Origin: Rehmannia glutinosa
Lineage: Eukaryota; Streptophyta; Magnoliopsida; Lamiales; Orobanchaceae
Direction of reading: 5' to 3'
DNA: 64,000 bases
Assembly: GCA_016081115.2 (NCBI GenBank)
Contig: JABTTQ020003464.1
Coordinates: 124,001 to 188,000 of the forward strand
Shown here: piece after piece, positions 1 to 12,529 of the stretch
Layout: each line of letters begins with the position of its first letter
Numbering within the stretch: position 1 is the stretch's first letter
The notes under the pieces: model-generated
What the model was told of the DNA's origin: nothing
What the model saw: the letters and a program-made list of their open reading frames with translations, nothing else
The model's database searches: none
Translations under genes and position numbers: made by a program

Positions 1-23
1 TGATGAACAAGATGAGGAGGTGG

Positions 24-1490
24 TGTAAGTCAGCGGCTACGATAATCTAGAGGGGGTGAATAGATTATCTTCATCTTTTCGATTTTGCCCTCTTTTTGAA
101 CCGAATGCTCAAAGACAATAATAAAGGTGCGGAATGTAAACAACACACGTCGATTTAAAGAGAGTTCAACCCACCAGGGCCTAATCCTCTACCACCCCAA
201 AGTATATCAGGGATGGATTTCAAAAAAAAAAGATTTTATTAATTTACCACAAATTAATACAACACCAACTTACAACAACACCTTGAAGAGCACCACACTC
301 TTCTTCAACAACACCTTTGGAGATTACCACAATCTCCTTTGAAGATCACCACAATCTTCCTTCAACGGCACCTTGTGAAGATTACCACAATCTTCAACCT
401 TGAAGAATGCCAAGTTCTTCAACACCACAATAAAAAGATCACCACAATCTTCTTGCACCTATCACCTAGATCATCCAAGTGTGTTCTTACCACAAGAACA
501 CTCACAAGGATATCTTGTGTTGAATGATGACCAAAAATCAAGATTACAACTCAATAATAAATAATACAATTTGAGTGCAAAGTGTAATCAAGAATAGCCT
601 AGACCTCAAGGATGTGAAAGTGATAAGCTAGGCAAATTTACAACAAGAATAATAACAATGAAAGACCAAGTATTTGCTTGAAGTGTATCTTGTTGTGTTG
701 TATCTAAATTATTATTTTGGTTGCTCCAAAACTTCCTCTATTTATAGGAGATGATTGATCAAGCATAGGCTCCTCTTGGGGATTGAAAATCTCTGAGAAA
801 AATACAATTAAGATCAAGAATATAGCTGTTAGAAATCAATCCCACAATTTAAGGAAAAGTGTCTCATTGTCAAACGGTCAGAAATTTCTTTGTCAAAGAT
901 AGAGGCGACCGGTCGCGAAATAGACGTTAGAAGAATACACGGCAAAATAACACGCAGGCGGCCGGTCGACGTATACCTCGACCGGTCGACCATCACCCCA
1001 ACCGGTCCCCCTCATGGATTTTGCAAAGATCAAGTGTTCATTTGAAAACACACTTGCAGTGCAGTCGCACCCTGGGCGGCCGTCGTCTGGCCGGATCGAC
1101 GCCTTGCGAAGCCGGCCGACCGCCTTTTACACTCCAGGCTCAACTTTTGGGTTCAACGTACTCTTGATGCACGGGTTGCCCAATAGGCGCGATCGGTTGG
1201 CCTCAAAACCAAAGTGTTGTCCAATATTTAATCGAAGATAAACAACAAGAAATACTCAGAAAAATAGTAAAAACATTTTAGACCGATCGGGAGTATTAGG
1301 ACAACATTTAGAAACATCGTTTGAAAGTGAAAACCCAATAACGTAAAATCATTAAAAGCATTGTCCAATTTAGACGAAAATAAACTTGAAGAAATACTCC
1401 GAAAAATATTTAAAACCATTTTAAATCATTTAGGAGTATTTGACAACAATAAAAAAACATTGTTTTGGTGCAAAACAAAATCATCAAAAT
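24..1490 (-). mobile_element. LTR-like retrotransposon fragment (Copia/Sirevirus type)
   Basis: The stretch opens with TGTAAGTC and, some 25 bases later, gggggtgaatag, the layout also seen at the ends of the Sirevirus LTRs at 28838 and 32137 (TGTAAGTCCC or TGTAGGTCC, then a run of G, then ttgaataaacc). It carries a poly-purine-poor leader, short repeats of accacaatctt and a GC-rich block (900-1220) with repeated accggtcgac. The right edge near 1490 (gcaaaacaaaatcatcaaaatt) resembles the inner border of such LTRs, but no partner LTR, primer site or target duplication is in view. Strand is inferred by analogy with the other elements, whose 3' ends read ...TTACA on minus. It could instead be an unrelated LTR family. 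Confidence 0.4.
290..450. repeat. Degenerate short repeats (accacaatctt motif)
   Basis: The motif gaag-att/atc-accacaatctt recurs at about 320, 343, 376 and 436, with inverted or partial forms (caccttgaaga) between. Units are of uneven spacing, so this is a decayed array inside the LTR-like fragment. Confidence 0.55.
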
Positions 1491-3501
1491 TAAGATAAAA
1501 AAGTATCAAGCGGTGATTTGGGTTTTTTTATACAAGTTTACAAAAATAATGTTAAATTTATATATTTTTAACATTTTAAAAACCAAACTTTGTTTTGTAG
1601 GAGAATTCTTGAGAAGATGAAGTAAACACCTTGAGTAAGTTGAATAAAGGGAAAGAGTTGGTGAAAGATAGCCCATTGTCTAAGCGATCTCTTATGGATG
1701 ATTTTTCAAATTCTACGAGTTCAAAAGAAGTTGAAGTCATTTATTAAGAAGGAAGACGCCGATAAGAAATAGTAATGTGAATTATGGTTAGCAATAGATT
1801 TAGTTTTTTCATATTAGTTCGAACATTATTACTAATTACGTTTGAGTCTTTGGTTTTTTCATTTCGTTTGATTTTTAATTGAATATTTGGTTGTCATAAA
1901 CAAAATGTTCAACTTTTATTATTATTATTCGTAGCTTTTCTTAGTTCTCATTATCACTTGATATTTTTTGTTAATTTATTTCTTGGAATACATTAAATAA
2001 AATATTAACAAATATTATTAATTATTAAACTTTTAGTTAATAAATATTATGGAACAAAGTTAATTCATCATCTTTGGAATTTTTTAATTAAGCATTAGAT
2101 TTAGTATTACTTTTCTATTTTTGTTTTTTGACAATTGAAATTGATATATTATCTTTGAGACATTTTTTTAAATTTATAAATTAATTGACAATATATATTC
2201 TTTCCATTGATGTTTGCAACTATAAATTATTAACTAAATTATATAAAGAAACAGATTTCTAAATTGGTATATTATATATTTTGATTTCTGATGACTTAGA
2301 AGAGATCTAGTTTTATCATTGTTTTTTGAAGTTTTATAAAGGCATAACATATCCATATAAGTAATCGATATTACTTCACATAACAAAACATAGTAAAAGG
2401 CATACTCAATTATGTTCGCAACAATCAATAATAAGGCATTTTTAAAACACATATAATGAAAACCCTAAGCACCATTAGAGTTCCACTACACTCTTGGTGC
2501 GGGGTCAAGCCGCTTATCACTTAGAGTTTTCTTTTAATAAGAGAGAAAATAAGACAATGAATCGATACACAAAACTACGAGAGAATGAGATAAAAATGAA
2601 GCTACTATAATACTAGAATTAATCGATACACATAATAAAGTGAAAATACAAAAGTCATAATATACTGTAAAATTACTATACATATTTTATCATGTAGATT
2701 ACTGACTTTAACTTAACGATTTCTTTCTAAAATATTTGTTAAATTATACCAAAAAATATGAAAATGCAATTTTAATTTTTCCTTGCAGAATCATCCTAAT
2801 TAGTCAACTTAATTATTTCCACATTTCCAAATATACCTTAAATGTTAAAACAGAATTTTTACATTAATGTGGCTAAATCACTAATTTTTTACCATATATA
2901 TTTCCATCAATAGTTGTCACAAATTTATAAATATCTTAGTTAAAAATTATTTTTCGATTATATTGATTTCCATGTATAGACCAAAGCACACATATAAATA
3001 CCCGGTCGGTTTGCATATGTGATTTTTCATCTTTGAAACCCAAAGACAATAAACTCACTAACAAAATTTCTCCATAAAAACAAGGTTGAACGTAAAAGAT
3101 CATCACACACTTATAGTAATGAGGCAACTCGGAGGATTCGGTATTGGGCAATAAACGAACAAGGGATTCCAATATTGAAGTCGGTATAAGTCTTTATATT
3201 GTTGAAAATATTTATATGTTATATGATTAGATGTTTATGATAGCATGTCTTTTTGAGAAAAAAATTATATGATAATTTTATTTAGATTATAACCGCTGGC
3301 AATGTGCAACTACGGATGATAATATGTTTCATTTGGTTTGCTATCAATATATCCTCGAGAACTCGAAACAATTTAGTAAATGAATCGCCTATTGCAAAAG
3401 CGCAAAGTATGAAACACCTATATTATAAAAGCATTTATCTCAGTAAATTGTAATGTTGTATTGTAATCTTCATTGTTGACTTATTGTAATTGCATGAACA
3501 T
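1491..3501. other. AT-rich stretch without a supported gene
   Basis: Open frames are short and have no recognisable domain. A segment at 1600-1770 could be read as a K/S-rich protein tail, but that is too weak to call. No RNA gene or transposon terminus was recognised. Confidence 0.5.
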
Positions 3502-3660
3502 AAGAAGAAAAACGATTAGTTCTAAAGAAAGCATATAAAGAAGAACAACAAGTTTGTTCTAAAGAAAGCATATAAAGAAGAACGGCGATTATTTCTAAAG
3601 AAAGCAAATAAAGAAGAACGGTTAGTTCTAAATAAATCATACAAAGAATAACAACAATTA
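3502..3660. repeat. Tandem repeat, unit 33-37 bp, about 4.5 copies
   Basis: Successive units begin aaagaagaac and contain gttctaaagaaagcatat. They start near 3502, 3537, 3574, 3610 and a partial unit near 3643. Divergence increases toward the right. No coding potential. Confidence 0.75.
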
Positions 3661-5600
3661 CTTATAATATTGATAGATTTCAAAAACATGTACACAATAG
3701 AATATCCATAAACTCTTAATCAAGATGTTGTATACGGAAATTTGGTTTATCTTTATAAATTTAAATGTACTATTTTGTAAATAACAATTCTCATATATCC
3801 ATAAACCTCAAAACACTTACTTGTGAGAAAAATTCGATCTCTCGATTAAAATTATCTAAAGTTTAGGTTATTCAAAATTATATTTAGTTTATCATTTAAA
3901 AAAACTAAAAGAGGTAAACATCGTTTCAAGAATGTTCGTAACAAAAATTTAAAAATTAAAATAATACAAAATTAATTTATATGGTTTTGCTTCATATCGA
4001 ACATACGCAGACATAGATTTTCGAAAAATAAAGAGTTTGTAAAAAGATTTTATAAAATGCAAACATAGGGATTTGAATATATAATCTTATTGCTATATAC
4101 ACATAATAAATAAAATGTTTCAAAAAAAAAAAAAAATTATAAAATCAGAAAAAAGTAAAAGAAACTAAATGTAAAACTTATCTATGTACATTCCATTTCA
4201 GAAATATTAATAGATAAAAAAACTAAAACAAAGACGAGCACAAAAAATCGATATGTGTACATTCCATAGGGGATTGAATATTTTTAACATTTAGCGAGAT
4301 CTTGACCATCCATTAACATATATGAAAATAAATTATCGAAAATTATACCTTTTTTTGAGAAAAATATCGACACATTTCTCGGAGGAGATCCGCACCATTT
4401 TTCCATTCTCCCAAAAAAAAAATCAATCCAAACATAAACAAGAAAAAAATATAGTTAGTTTACGGATCCGGAAAAAAAAATATAAAAAAACTAAAACAAA
4501 AAAGACGATTCATTAAGAGAACTGAAAATAAAATATAGAAATTTTACCATTTAATGTTTCAAGGCGAAACATTATTCGTGAACCCGAACACATCCTCCGA
4601 AAAAACAGTAGATCTAACTCTTCAAAAACATTCAAAACACAGAAAATGAAGATGATATTTATATTTTAAAAAAAACTTAAAACACGCTTGCGACATATTT
4701 TTTGACGATTTTTTGTTGCTTTTTGAAAAATTGCTTTTATAACAAAATGTAAAACGGCACAAAAATCACAAAAATTTAAAGATCTAAAATAAAATGAAGT
4801 CGTTTGGTTTTCGGTTTTTACAAAAGGGTGGAAATGAAGTTTTGAGAGAAAATGAATGATTTTCGGTTTTGTTAAACAAATAAACATAGAAAATTAAGGC
4901 TTTTGGTTTTCTTAAACAAAAAAACAAGAGAAAATCAAGTGTTTGAAATTTTTTTGTAAAAATAAGAGAAGACTAAACCCTGAAAATTCGTAAGAGAAGA
5001 AATGTGAGAATCTACTGTTGAGAGAGGAGAATGAATAAACCCTAAAAATGTAGAATAAAACAAAATGAGTAATCGACGTTGAGAGAAAAGAAAGGGCCGA
5101 GGATAACCCTAAAAGCCCATTTCGTTTTTTGGTTTGTTAAAAATGATAATTAAATTGGAACATTCTACACACAAGTAGGTGACATGATCCTATCGAATTT
5201 TCAACACGTGTACGGTTGGATTTAACGGCGGTGGTATTGGATAATTATTAATTCGAAAAAAATGCTAAATTTGTTTTTTTTAAATAAAAATGTTTAAATG
5301 GGCTTATAAAATACATTTTGTTGGGCTTATTCATATGTTAGGTAGATATCTGTTTTTATTGGGTTAGTTCATTTACTCTTTGGGGTGATGGGTTTTAATC
5401 GGTAAATAATTTGTGCTTATTTTTACTTTGGATTTTAAATGATGATTTTGGTTTTAAAAAAAATGCTGAAATGTTTTTATTGGATTAATTGTACCATTGA
5501 ATTTATTGACATATTTAAATGATTATTATTTTTACTCACCTTTTGTATTATATATATTATATTTTTTATATTAGAATATGTTGTTTTATTATTACTTTGA
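3661..5600. other. AT-rich stretch without a supported gene
   Basis: Contains A-rich runs (for example 4120-4136) and short open frames made mostly of K, N, F and I codons, which low-complexity AT-rich DNA gives by chance. The 5' end of the Helitron described next may lie in the right part, but I could not find its terminus. Confidence 0.45.
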
Positions 5601-5624
5601 TTTTTCAAACGAGAAAATGGGAGC

Positions 5625-5735
5625 ATGATAGGGAGATCGTCTGCAGATGGATCTAATCGAGTGGTATCCAAGAATGGTTCGAGCAAGATTGTTTATCCAT
5701 TTTCGAACTCTCCTCTCAGTGACATCACAAACGGT
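5625..5735 (+). pseudogene. Helitron leader exon module, copy 1
   Basis: Encodes a peptide containing SKIVYPFSNSPLSDITNG, preceded by MIGRSSADGSNRVV. The same module reappears in altered form at 6280-6400 and twice on the minus strand in the other Helitron at 51.2 and 51.5 kb. It lies upstream of the zinc-finger exon of the Helitron protein and ends at tgacatcacaaacgg, before a possible intron. I do not recognise a biochemical function for it; its repeated presence upstream of Helitron genes suggests part of a Helitron-encoded protein or a duplicated exon. Confidence 0.5.
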
Positions 5736-6123
5736 ACATTTTATTTTAATGTTATTATATTTATATATTATATATGTATATATATATATATATATATTTA
5801 TTTTTAAACTAATTTTTTAAATAGAAATTATTTTTGATAAAAAATATATAAATGAAACTTTGGTCAAAAATAGTTAAAATAATAATTTTAGGTTTTTTCA
5901 AGAAAAAAATAAGAAATTTTCGTATTAAAAATATAATGGTTAAAATATTTGATATAGTAAATAAAAATATATTAACTTGATGTATATATTTTGGCATATT
6001 AAAAATATATAAAAATAATATATTTTTTCATACATAAAATAAAACAATATTTGAATTAACTATTTATAATTTGAATTTCGATAAATAAAATAACATATAC
6101 TTTAAATAGATATGATATATATT

Positions 6124-6128
6124 ATTAA

Positions 6129-6201
<73 letters not shown>

Positions 6202-6212
6202 GAGAGAGAGAA
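6124..6212. repeat. (TA)n(GA)n microsatellite
   Basis: A run of alternating TA (about 6127-6162) passes directly into GA repeats (about 6163-6212). A shorter TA run is at 5765-5797. Confidence 0.9.
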
Positions 6213-6279
6213 ACTTTTTTTAAGTAGATAGAGATTTTGTCTGAAATTGTATATATAAAGATTATTTTTTTAATGAGAA

Positions 6280-6400
6280 AATGGGAGCCTAACGGGAAGA
6301 ACATCCGCAAATGGTTGTAAAAGAGTTGTCTCAAATATTGCTTCGACCATGATTACTAATCGTTTTTCAAAATCCTTGCTGAAAATTCTAATGGTATATT
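6280..6400 (+). pseudogene. Helitron leader exon module, copy 2 (degenerate)
   Basis: Reads agaaaatgggagcctaacgg and then GRTSANGCKRVVSNIAST, aligning with GRSSADGSNRVVSKNGSS of the first copy. The downstream part is worn (ITNRFSKSLLKI against IVYPFSNSPLSDI). Spacing from copy 1 is about 650 bp, with an AT/GA microsatellite between. Confidence 0.45.
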
Positions 6401-6823
6401 CAATTTTTTATTTTATATTGTTGTTGTATTAAATTACGTATGTATAGGTTATTTAACATTGTAAGGTATTTTATTATTTTGGTTGATTCTTTCCAGGAGA
6501 ATACCTGACCTCAAAATAATATTAAGAATTTGAACAATTCTTATTGTTGTATGCCTCGACGTCCTCCAATATTTCTAATGTCTTTGAAATTATTGACCTT
6601 ACTATGGATGACTCTGTTCAAACCGATTTGAAGCGCAATTCAAATACAAAGAATGGAGAATTCAATGCGATCAAATACAACTTCATCTCGGTTACATGAT
6701 ACAATAAGATCTATTAACAATGGTGAGAATTGTTGTTTTCGTATGTTAACTATATTTAATTTAAGTATAACTTTATAAATGTTTAATCAAATATATAAAT
6801 ATTTATACATTATTTTCTTACAG

Positions 6824-9800
6824 AGTACTGGGATATCGGTGATGCAAATTATACATGTCAATATTGTGCGGCCATGTTTTGGTACGAGGAGAGGATACAA
6901 TCTCATGTCAAATCTACTTGTCCGAAGTATGGCTCATGTTGCAGTCATGGCATTATTCAACTTCCTCCTATGAAACAGCCACCTACTTTCCTTCGTGATT
7001 TATTGTATGAAGATAGTGATAAAAGCAAGCACTTTCAAGAGAATATAAGATCATATAATAGTATGTTTTGTTTTACATCTATGGGCGGAAGAAGATCGAC
7101 ACCGACATCAACAGAGGACAAGGTGCTCCAGTTTTCCGGATGTACGGACAAAACTATCATTTAATTGGTAGTTTATTGCCCTCTGATGGTTCAACACCTA
7201 AATTTGCACAACTTTATATATACAACAGAGAATGAGATAAATCACAGATTGAATGATGTCAGGTTTGTTTGTTTTTATTTTTTAATTAATTATACATTAT
7301 GCAATATAATATGTAAATGTATATAATTATCCATGCTCATTATTGTTTTTTTACTTGAATCAATCAGAGGCAAGGAAGTGATACCAATAACTGCACAAGA
7401 TATTGTTGTCGGACTTTAAAAAATGTTAGATGAAAATAATATATTGGTGAAAACCTTGAGTAGCAAGAGAAAAGATTCGTGAAACTCTAAATTCGGATGT
7501 TAGATTACGTCTTATTGGTAAGAGATGCAACGATGCTAGAAGATATAACTTGCCATCGAGCTCACGAGGTAGCCACTTTGATTGTTGGTGATTTTGATCG
7601 AGGCTTTAGGAGAAAGAGATATATTGATTGAAACTAAAATAGGACAATTCGAGAGGATAAATGAGTTGAATGCTGCATATTTGGCATTACAATATCCTTT
7701 GTTGTTACCTTATTGTGAGGATGGCTTTAGAGAAGACATCCTTTTTCTGGACTTGAAGAGTAGAACCCAAGGAGGAAGAAAAACAGTGAGTGTTCGTGAG
7801 TTTTTGCCTACAGGTTGCACGAAAGGAATAATGAACCTTCTACTATTTTGTCTTCCGGAAGATTGTTCCAACAATTTGTCGTGGGACGCTTATACAATGG
7901 TTGAATCGCCCGGTTGAAATATGTGCGCTTACATCAAAAGAAGTTGCGTTGTGATATATATAAGTGCAGCGGATGTTGTGTTGAATGGAGACTCGATCCC
8001 AGGTCACAAGGCAAAAGAATTATACTTCCGTCGAGTTTCACCTTTGGAGGAGCCCGATTTATGATACAAAATTATCAAGATGCGATGGCTCTATGTAGAT
8101 GGGTTGGTTATCCCGACCTATTTATAATATTCACGTCAATCCAAAATGGCACGAGATTGTTCGTTTTCTTGAGAAGAGAAATCTTTGCTGAAGATCGACC
8201 AGGACATTATTTGCGAGAATATTTAAAGTCAAACTAGATGCTCACGATCAAGGATCTTCGCCATAATCAAATATTCGGTAAAGTTGTATCAGGTTGTTGA
8301 ATCTTCTTAATTATTTTCTCACTTTTTTATTCAATATACTATGTTATCTAATATATTTATTTATTTTTTAACTTATGTCATATTCTTATTATATATACGA
8401 TAGAATTCGAGAAATGTGGATTGCCTCATGCTCATATTCTTCTTTTCGGCTAAAGATAACTACCCAACTACAGATGATATAGATAGAATTATATCGGTCG
8501 AGATACCGGATGAAGCCGATGATCCGTGTTATTATGCCGCAGATTAGAGATTTCATGATTCATGGTCCGTAAAATGCGGTGAAGTAAGAAAATGTTCTCC
8601 ATGTATGGCTGATGGGCGTTGCACGAAATATTTTCCTAAAAAAATTGTTGATGCCACGTGTATTGATGAAGAAGGCTATCCACGTTATCGGCGTAGGAAT
8701 GATGGTAGGGTTGTCGAGAAAAATGGTGTTTCTCTTGATAACAGATATGTCGTCGCATAATCGTAGATTGCTTCTTAAATACGGTTCCCATGTTAACGTA
8801 GAATGGTGTAATCAATCTAGATCTATAAAGTATTTGTTCAAATATGTCAATAAGGGACATGATCGGGTGACTACATCATTCTACCGGAGCGTGGTGATGA
8901 AGAATACGGGAAAATTGTAGATGAAGTTAACATGTATTATGATTGCAGAATCGTTTCATCTTGCGGCGGCATGGAGATTCTTGGGATATAAAATTCAATA
9001 TAAATATCCTCCGGTTGAACGTCTTAGTTTCCATCTTGAGAATGAACAAACAAGTAATATTTGATGATTCGAAAGAATAGCGATGTTCTCAAGAGAAGCT
9101 TTGTCGAGAAAGCATGTTTTTAGCTTGGATGGAAGTTAATAAAATATATCCTGAAGCAAAAGAATTGACCTATGATGAAGCTCCTACAAAATTCACGTGG
9201 AAATCAAAATTAAAGAAGTGGGAGCCGAGAAAGGTGGGATTTACTATAGGGCGTGTTTTCTATGTTCCTCCAGTGGTGATATGTATTATTTGAGATGCCT
9301 TATCAATGTTGTGCGTGGTGCTACGTGTCATGATGATTACAAAAAAATACATGGTGTACAACACAAAACTTATCGTGAGGCATGTTATGTTCTAGGGTTG
9401 TTAGAAGACGATAAAGAATATATTGATAGCATCATTGAAGCGAGTCATTGGGCATCCGCAGAGACACTCGGGGAGTTTGTTTGCATCGTTATTGTCATCG
9501 ATTCTTTGAGCGACACGAAGAAGTATGGGACAAATGTTGGGAACTTCTTTCGAGACGATATTGTATATAGACGACGAATTCTTTTTCAACATCAAGGTAT
9601 AACTTTTAAACTATATATTATGCTTTATATTAATTGTTGAATTTGTATAATCTATTTATGTTATTTCTTGATGTTTTTTGGTTATAATAATAAGCCTTAA
9701 ATTATTTTTTGGGTTTTTATGTTGTTTTTTTTTTGCTAGATCTGGTTCTAAGTGAAAATGAAATTAAGAATCTTGCCTGTCGTCGAGAAATTGAAAAGTT

Positions 9801-11379
9801 ATTACGAAGTGGGCGAGAGTCTCCCGAGTTTTGTATGATGCCATTTCCAAATGTTCGCAATATTGAATTCAGCCAAAATAGATTGGTTTACGACGAGTTA
9901 TGATATGATCGTAAGGCCTTAGCCGCAGAGAAAGAGATCTTCTTTCAAACCTTACCGATGAGCAACGCTTGTATTTCGAAATCATGTATGTGGTTCAATC
10001 CGATAGAGGTCGTCTTTTCTTTGTATATGGATATGGAGGTACCGACTAAACCTATTTTTGGAGGGCATTGTCTTCTTGGGGTTGAGATCAAAAGGACAAA
10101 TTGTACTTAATGTGGCGTTAAGTGGAATAGCGTCTCTTCTCTTGCCGGTGGGAGGATCGCACATTCTCGATTTGTTATTCCTATAAATCCACATGAATGA
10201 TCAAGTGTGAAATCAAAGTTGGCGATCCACTTGCTGAATTGATTGTGCATAGTAAACTAATAATATGGGGCTAAGCTCCAATGATGCACAAGCATTGCTT
10301 TGGCATGGACACAACTATAAAAGATATTATGGAGACCGTCAAACCAGGAAGTCAAGATATCCCATTTGGAGGCAAAACGGTCGTGTTTGGTGGAGATTTT
10401 CGACAGATATTGCCAGAGTACCCAAGGGAAGTCGGCGGGGATATCGTCAATGCCACGATAAATTTTTCGCATTTGTGGAGGCATTGTCAGATCGTGCTTA
10501 GCTAACTAAGAACATGCGGCTTCAAAGACTAGGTGAAAGCGATGATTATGCGGATTTGGTTAAGTTTTTACGAATGGATTGCAAATATCGGGATGGAACA
10601 CTTGGAGGAGAAAATGACGGTTCGCTACTATTGACATCCTTGATGATATTTTGCTCGAATCAAATGGTGATCCTATTTCGACTATCATTGAAAGCACTTA
10701 TCCAATGTTTAAAGATGCGATCGAGATCCGACTTATCCGAAGGAAAGAGCTATTTTGGCACCTACTCGATGTGGTTGAGTCGATAAATCAATATATGACC
10801 TCCTTGAACACATCGGAAGGTCGACTTATTTGAGTTCGGATAAAGACTTGTAAATCGGATGCTAATGTTGATTTCTTACATGATCCGCATACAGGAGTTC
10901 TTAAATGGGATAAGATGTTCCAGAGTACCTAATCATGAAATTCATTTGAAGGTTGGGACTCTTGTTATGCTCTGAAAAATATAGACCATTCAATTGGTTT
11001 GTGTAATGATACACGATTAGTGATTACAATGCTTGGAAAACATGTGCTTGAATCCAAGATTCTCACCGGAGCCAATGCAGTCACAAAGTTTTGATTTCGC
11101 GAATGACTCTTACCCCGGACCTCAGGATTCCCTTCAAGTTCAAATAAGACGATTTCCTTTTGATCGTGTCGTATGCCATGACGATAAACAAAAGCCAAGG
11201 ATAGTCTCTCTAATGTTGGCCTATATCTTAAGAATCCGTTTTTGTCATGGCCAATTATATGTGGCGATTTCTCGAGTTACCAATCGAAAGGGGCTAAAAA
11301 TATTAGTTTGCGGCGATGATGCATCAAACAACAAACAAACGACTAATGTTGTGTACAAAAAAGTATTTCAAAATTTGTA
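6824..11379 (+). pseudogene. Helitron RepHel (HUH Rep + Pif1-like helicase) pseudogene
   Basis: In the intact family this protein nicks, replicates and transfers the Helitron. In order I see: zinc-finger-like CQYCAAMFWYEER...C...C (6840-6950); GQNYHLIGSLLP (7138-7180); ILPSSFTFGG and QNYQDAMALCRWVGYPDLF (8020-8125); HUH motif GLPHAHILLF (8422-8451); CTKYFPKKIVDA (8620-8660); KYLFKYVNKGHDR with the catalytic-tyrosine region (8828-8866); a long helicase N-part (9120-9640); DEQRLYFEIMYVVQ (9958-9995); GKTVVFGGDFRQILPE (10374-10421); and a C-terminal INKSQGQSLSNVGLYL (11186-11232). The reading frame is broken at many points. Walker A at about 10030-10065 reads GYGGTD-stop where GYGGTGKT is expected, and the Walker B DEAP at about 10262-10285 reads G-stop-AP. 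Introns may lie at 7265-7370, 8290-8400 and 9600-9740. The identity is secure; function is lost. Confidence 0.85.
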
Positions 11380-11480
11380 ATTTTTTTGTGCAATTGTAAT
11401 TTGCCTTTTCAAATATTTGTAATAGATTATATTTTTGTATTGATATTTCATTTATATAGCAACACCACACCGAAAATACT

Positions 11481-11508
11481 CCCGTACATCGCACGGGTAA
11501 AAAACTAG
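11481..11508 (+). repeat. Helitron A 3' terminal hairpin and CTAG end
   Basis: Stem CCCGT...ACGGG with loop acatcgc, 7 bases of spacer, then CTAG and host T. A textbook Helitron 3' terminus. Confidence 0.85.
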
Positions 11509-12299
11509 TATATATAATAACCTAAGTTATAAATAGTACTAGTTCACAAATTTTCCCGCCTTTATCGACCCTCCTAAAATAAGTAAAAATAATTTAGGCA
11601 TTTTACGTTAACTTTGTTAAAACTAAAAGTCACGTTTTTTATTGGAATTCTAATCAATATTAAATTTAGTAAAACAAAATATCAAGTTTTTATGGAATAC
11701 TAATCAATTTATTTTCGGTTATATACTAATAACTCATTACAATTATTGGAAAATTTTATTGATTATGGTAAATTGAACAATTATTTATGAAAGTTTGAGT
11801 ATTTGTTGATTGCAATTAAATTTCCGTCTATAGTATTAAAATAAAAATCAACTATTGATTAATACAAAACATTGACTACAAGATTCCGAGAGTAAATAAA
11901 TGAAATACAAATTTGGTATTAAGGTATAGCAAAAAATTACACTAGAATATTCTCTTAATTATACTAATTAATTCACCTATAAATATGGATTCTCAATGCA
12001 ATCATTTTTTACTGAAATTTCTCCGCATTTTAAACCATCTTAATAAAATTCTTTGTCAATCCTTCTTTTCCACTCACAACGAAATGGTGCTTTTAACATA
12101 CAATAATTGAAACAATGTGAACAATATGGAATGTGTATTTTATGACACAGAGGTCCGCAATTTATTTATTTTTATATCATTAAAAAAATTAAATTAATTG
12201 TAGCATAAATGAGTTTAGCATAAATGAGTTTTAAATTTCAAGTTTTCTTATTGCAAGGTGATAGAATCCATGGAAGTATAAGAAATGCCAATATTTTCC
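11509..12299. other. AT-rich spacer between Helitron ends
   Basis: No gene. A short direct repeat gcataaatgagttt occurs twice at about 12204-12230. It may be the interior of the second Helitron. Confidence 0.45.
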
Positions 12300-12529
12300 A
12301 ATCTATAAGAATGTTGTGGTGATGATGAATCAAAAAACAAACAGACGAATAATGTTGTGTAGAAGGAAATGTTCTAAATTTATAATTATTGAATGTATTG
12401 ATTTAGCTTGATTTGTCTCAAGTTTGTATTGTACAATTTGACATTATTTAACATTGTAATTCTTAGATGTGTGTAATTTACATCCAACGATACAATCCAC
12501 TCCCATGCATCGCACGGGTAAAATACTAA
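12300..12529 (+). mobile_element. 3' end of a second, related Helitron
   Basis: The stretch repeats, in diverged form, the end of copy A: the helicase C-terminal codons GDDxSxNKQTxNVV (12318-12365 against 11313-11360), an AT-rich tail, and a terminal hairpin CCCAT...ACGGG (12502-12518, one mismatch in the stem) followed by CTAA (12526-12529). Its left limit is unknown. It is either a truncated copy or a non-autonomous Helitron whose 5' end lies between 11509 and 12300. Confidence 0.7.

Larger units (their letters stand above)
5600..11508 (+). mobile_element. Decayed autonomous Helitron (copy A)
   Basis: The right end is well supported: hairpin CCCGT/ACGGG at 11481-11497, then CTAG at 11505-11508 followed by T, the Helitron rule (hairpin, CTRR, insertion between A and T). 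The body encodes remains of a RepHel protein in order: zinc-finger N-terminus, HUH Rep domain, Pif1-type helicase. Upstream are exon-like modules at 5625-5735 and 6280-6400. The 5' TC terminus was not located, so 5600 is only the leftmost Helitron-like coding block. Many stops and frameshifts mean it cannot move by itself. Helitrons leave no target duplication, so none is expected. Confidence 0.8.

Noticed and set aside
1600..1770. Possible replication protein A C-terminal tail (LSKRSLMDDFSNSTSSKEVEVI)
   Set aside because: The stretch is short and of biased composition, with no OB-fold or zinc motif next to it. It could belong to a Helitron, but the evidence is too weak.
3502..3660. CRISPR-like array
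   Set aside because: Units are head-to-tail without unique spacers and the genome is a plant's; it is a minisatellite.
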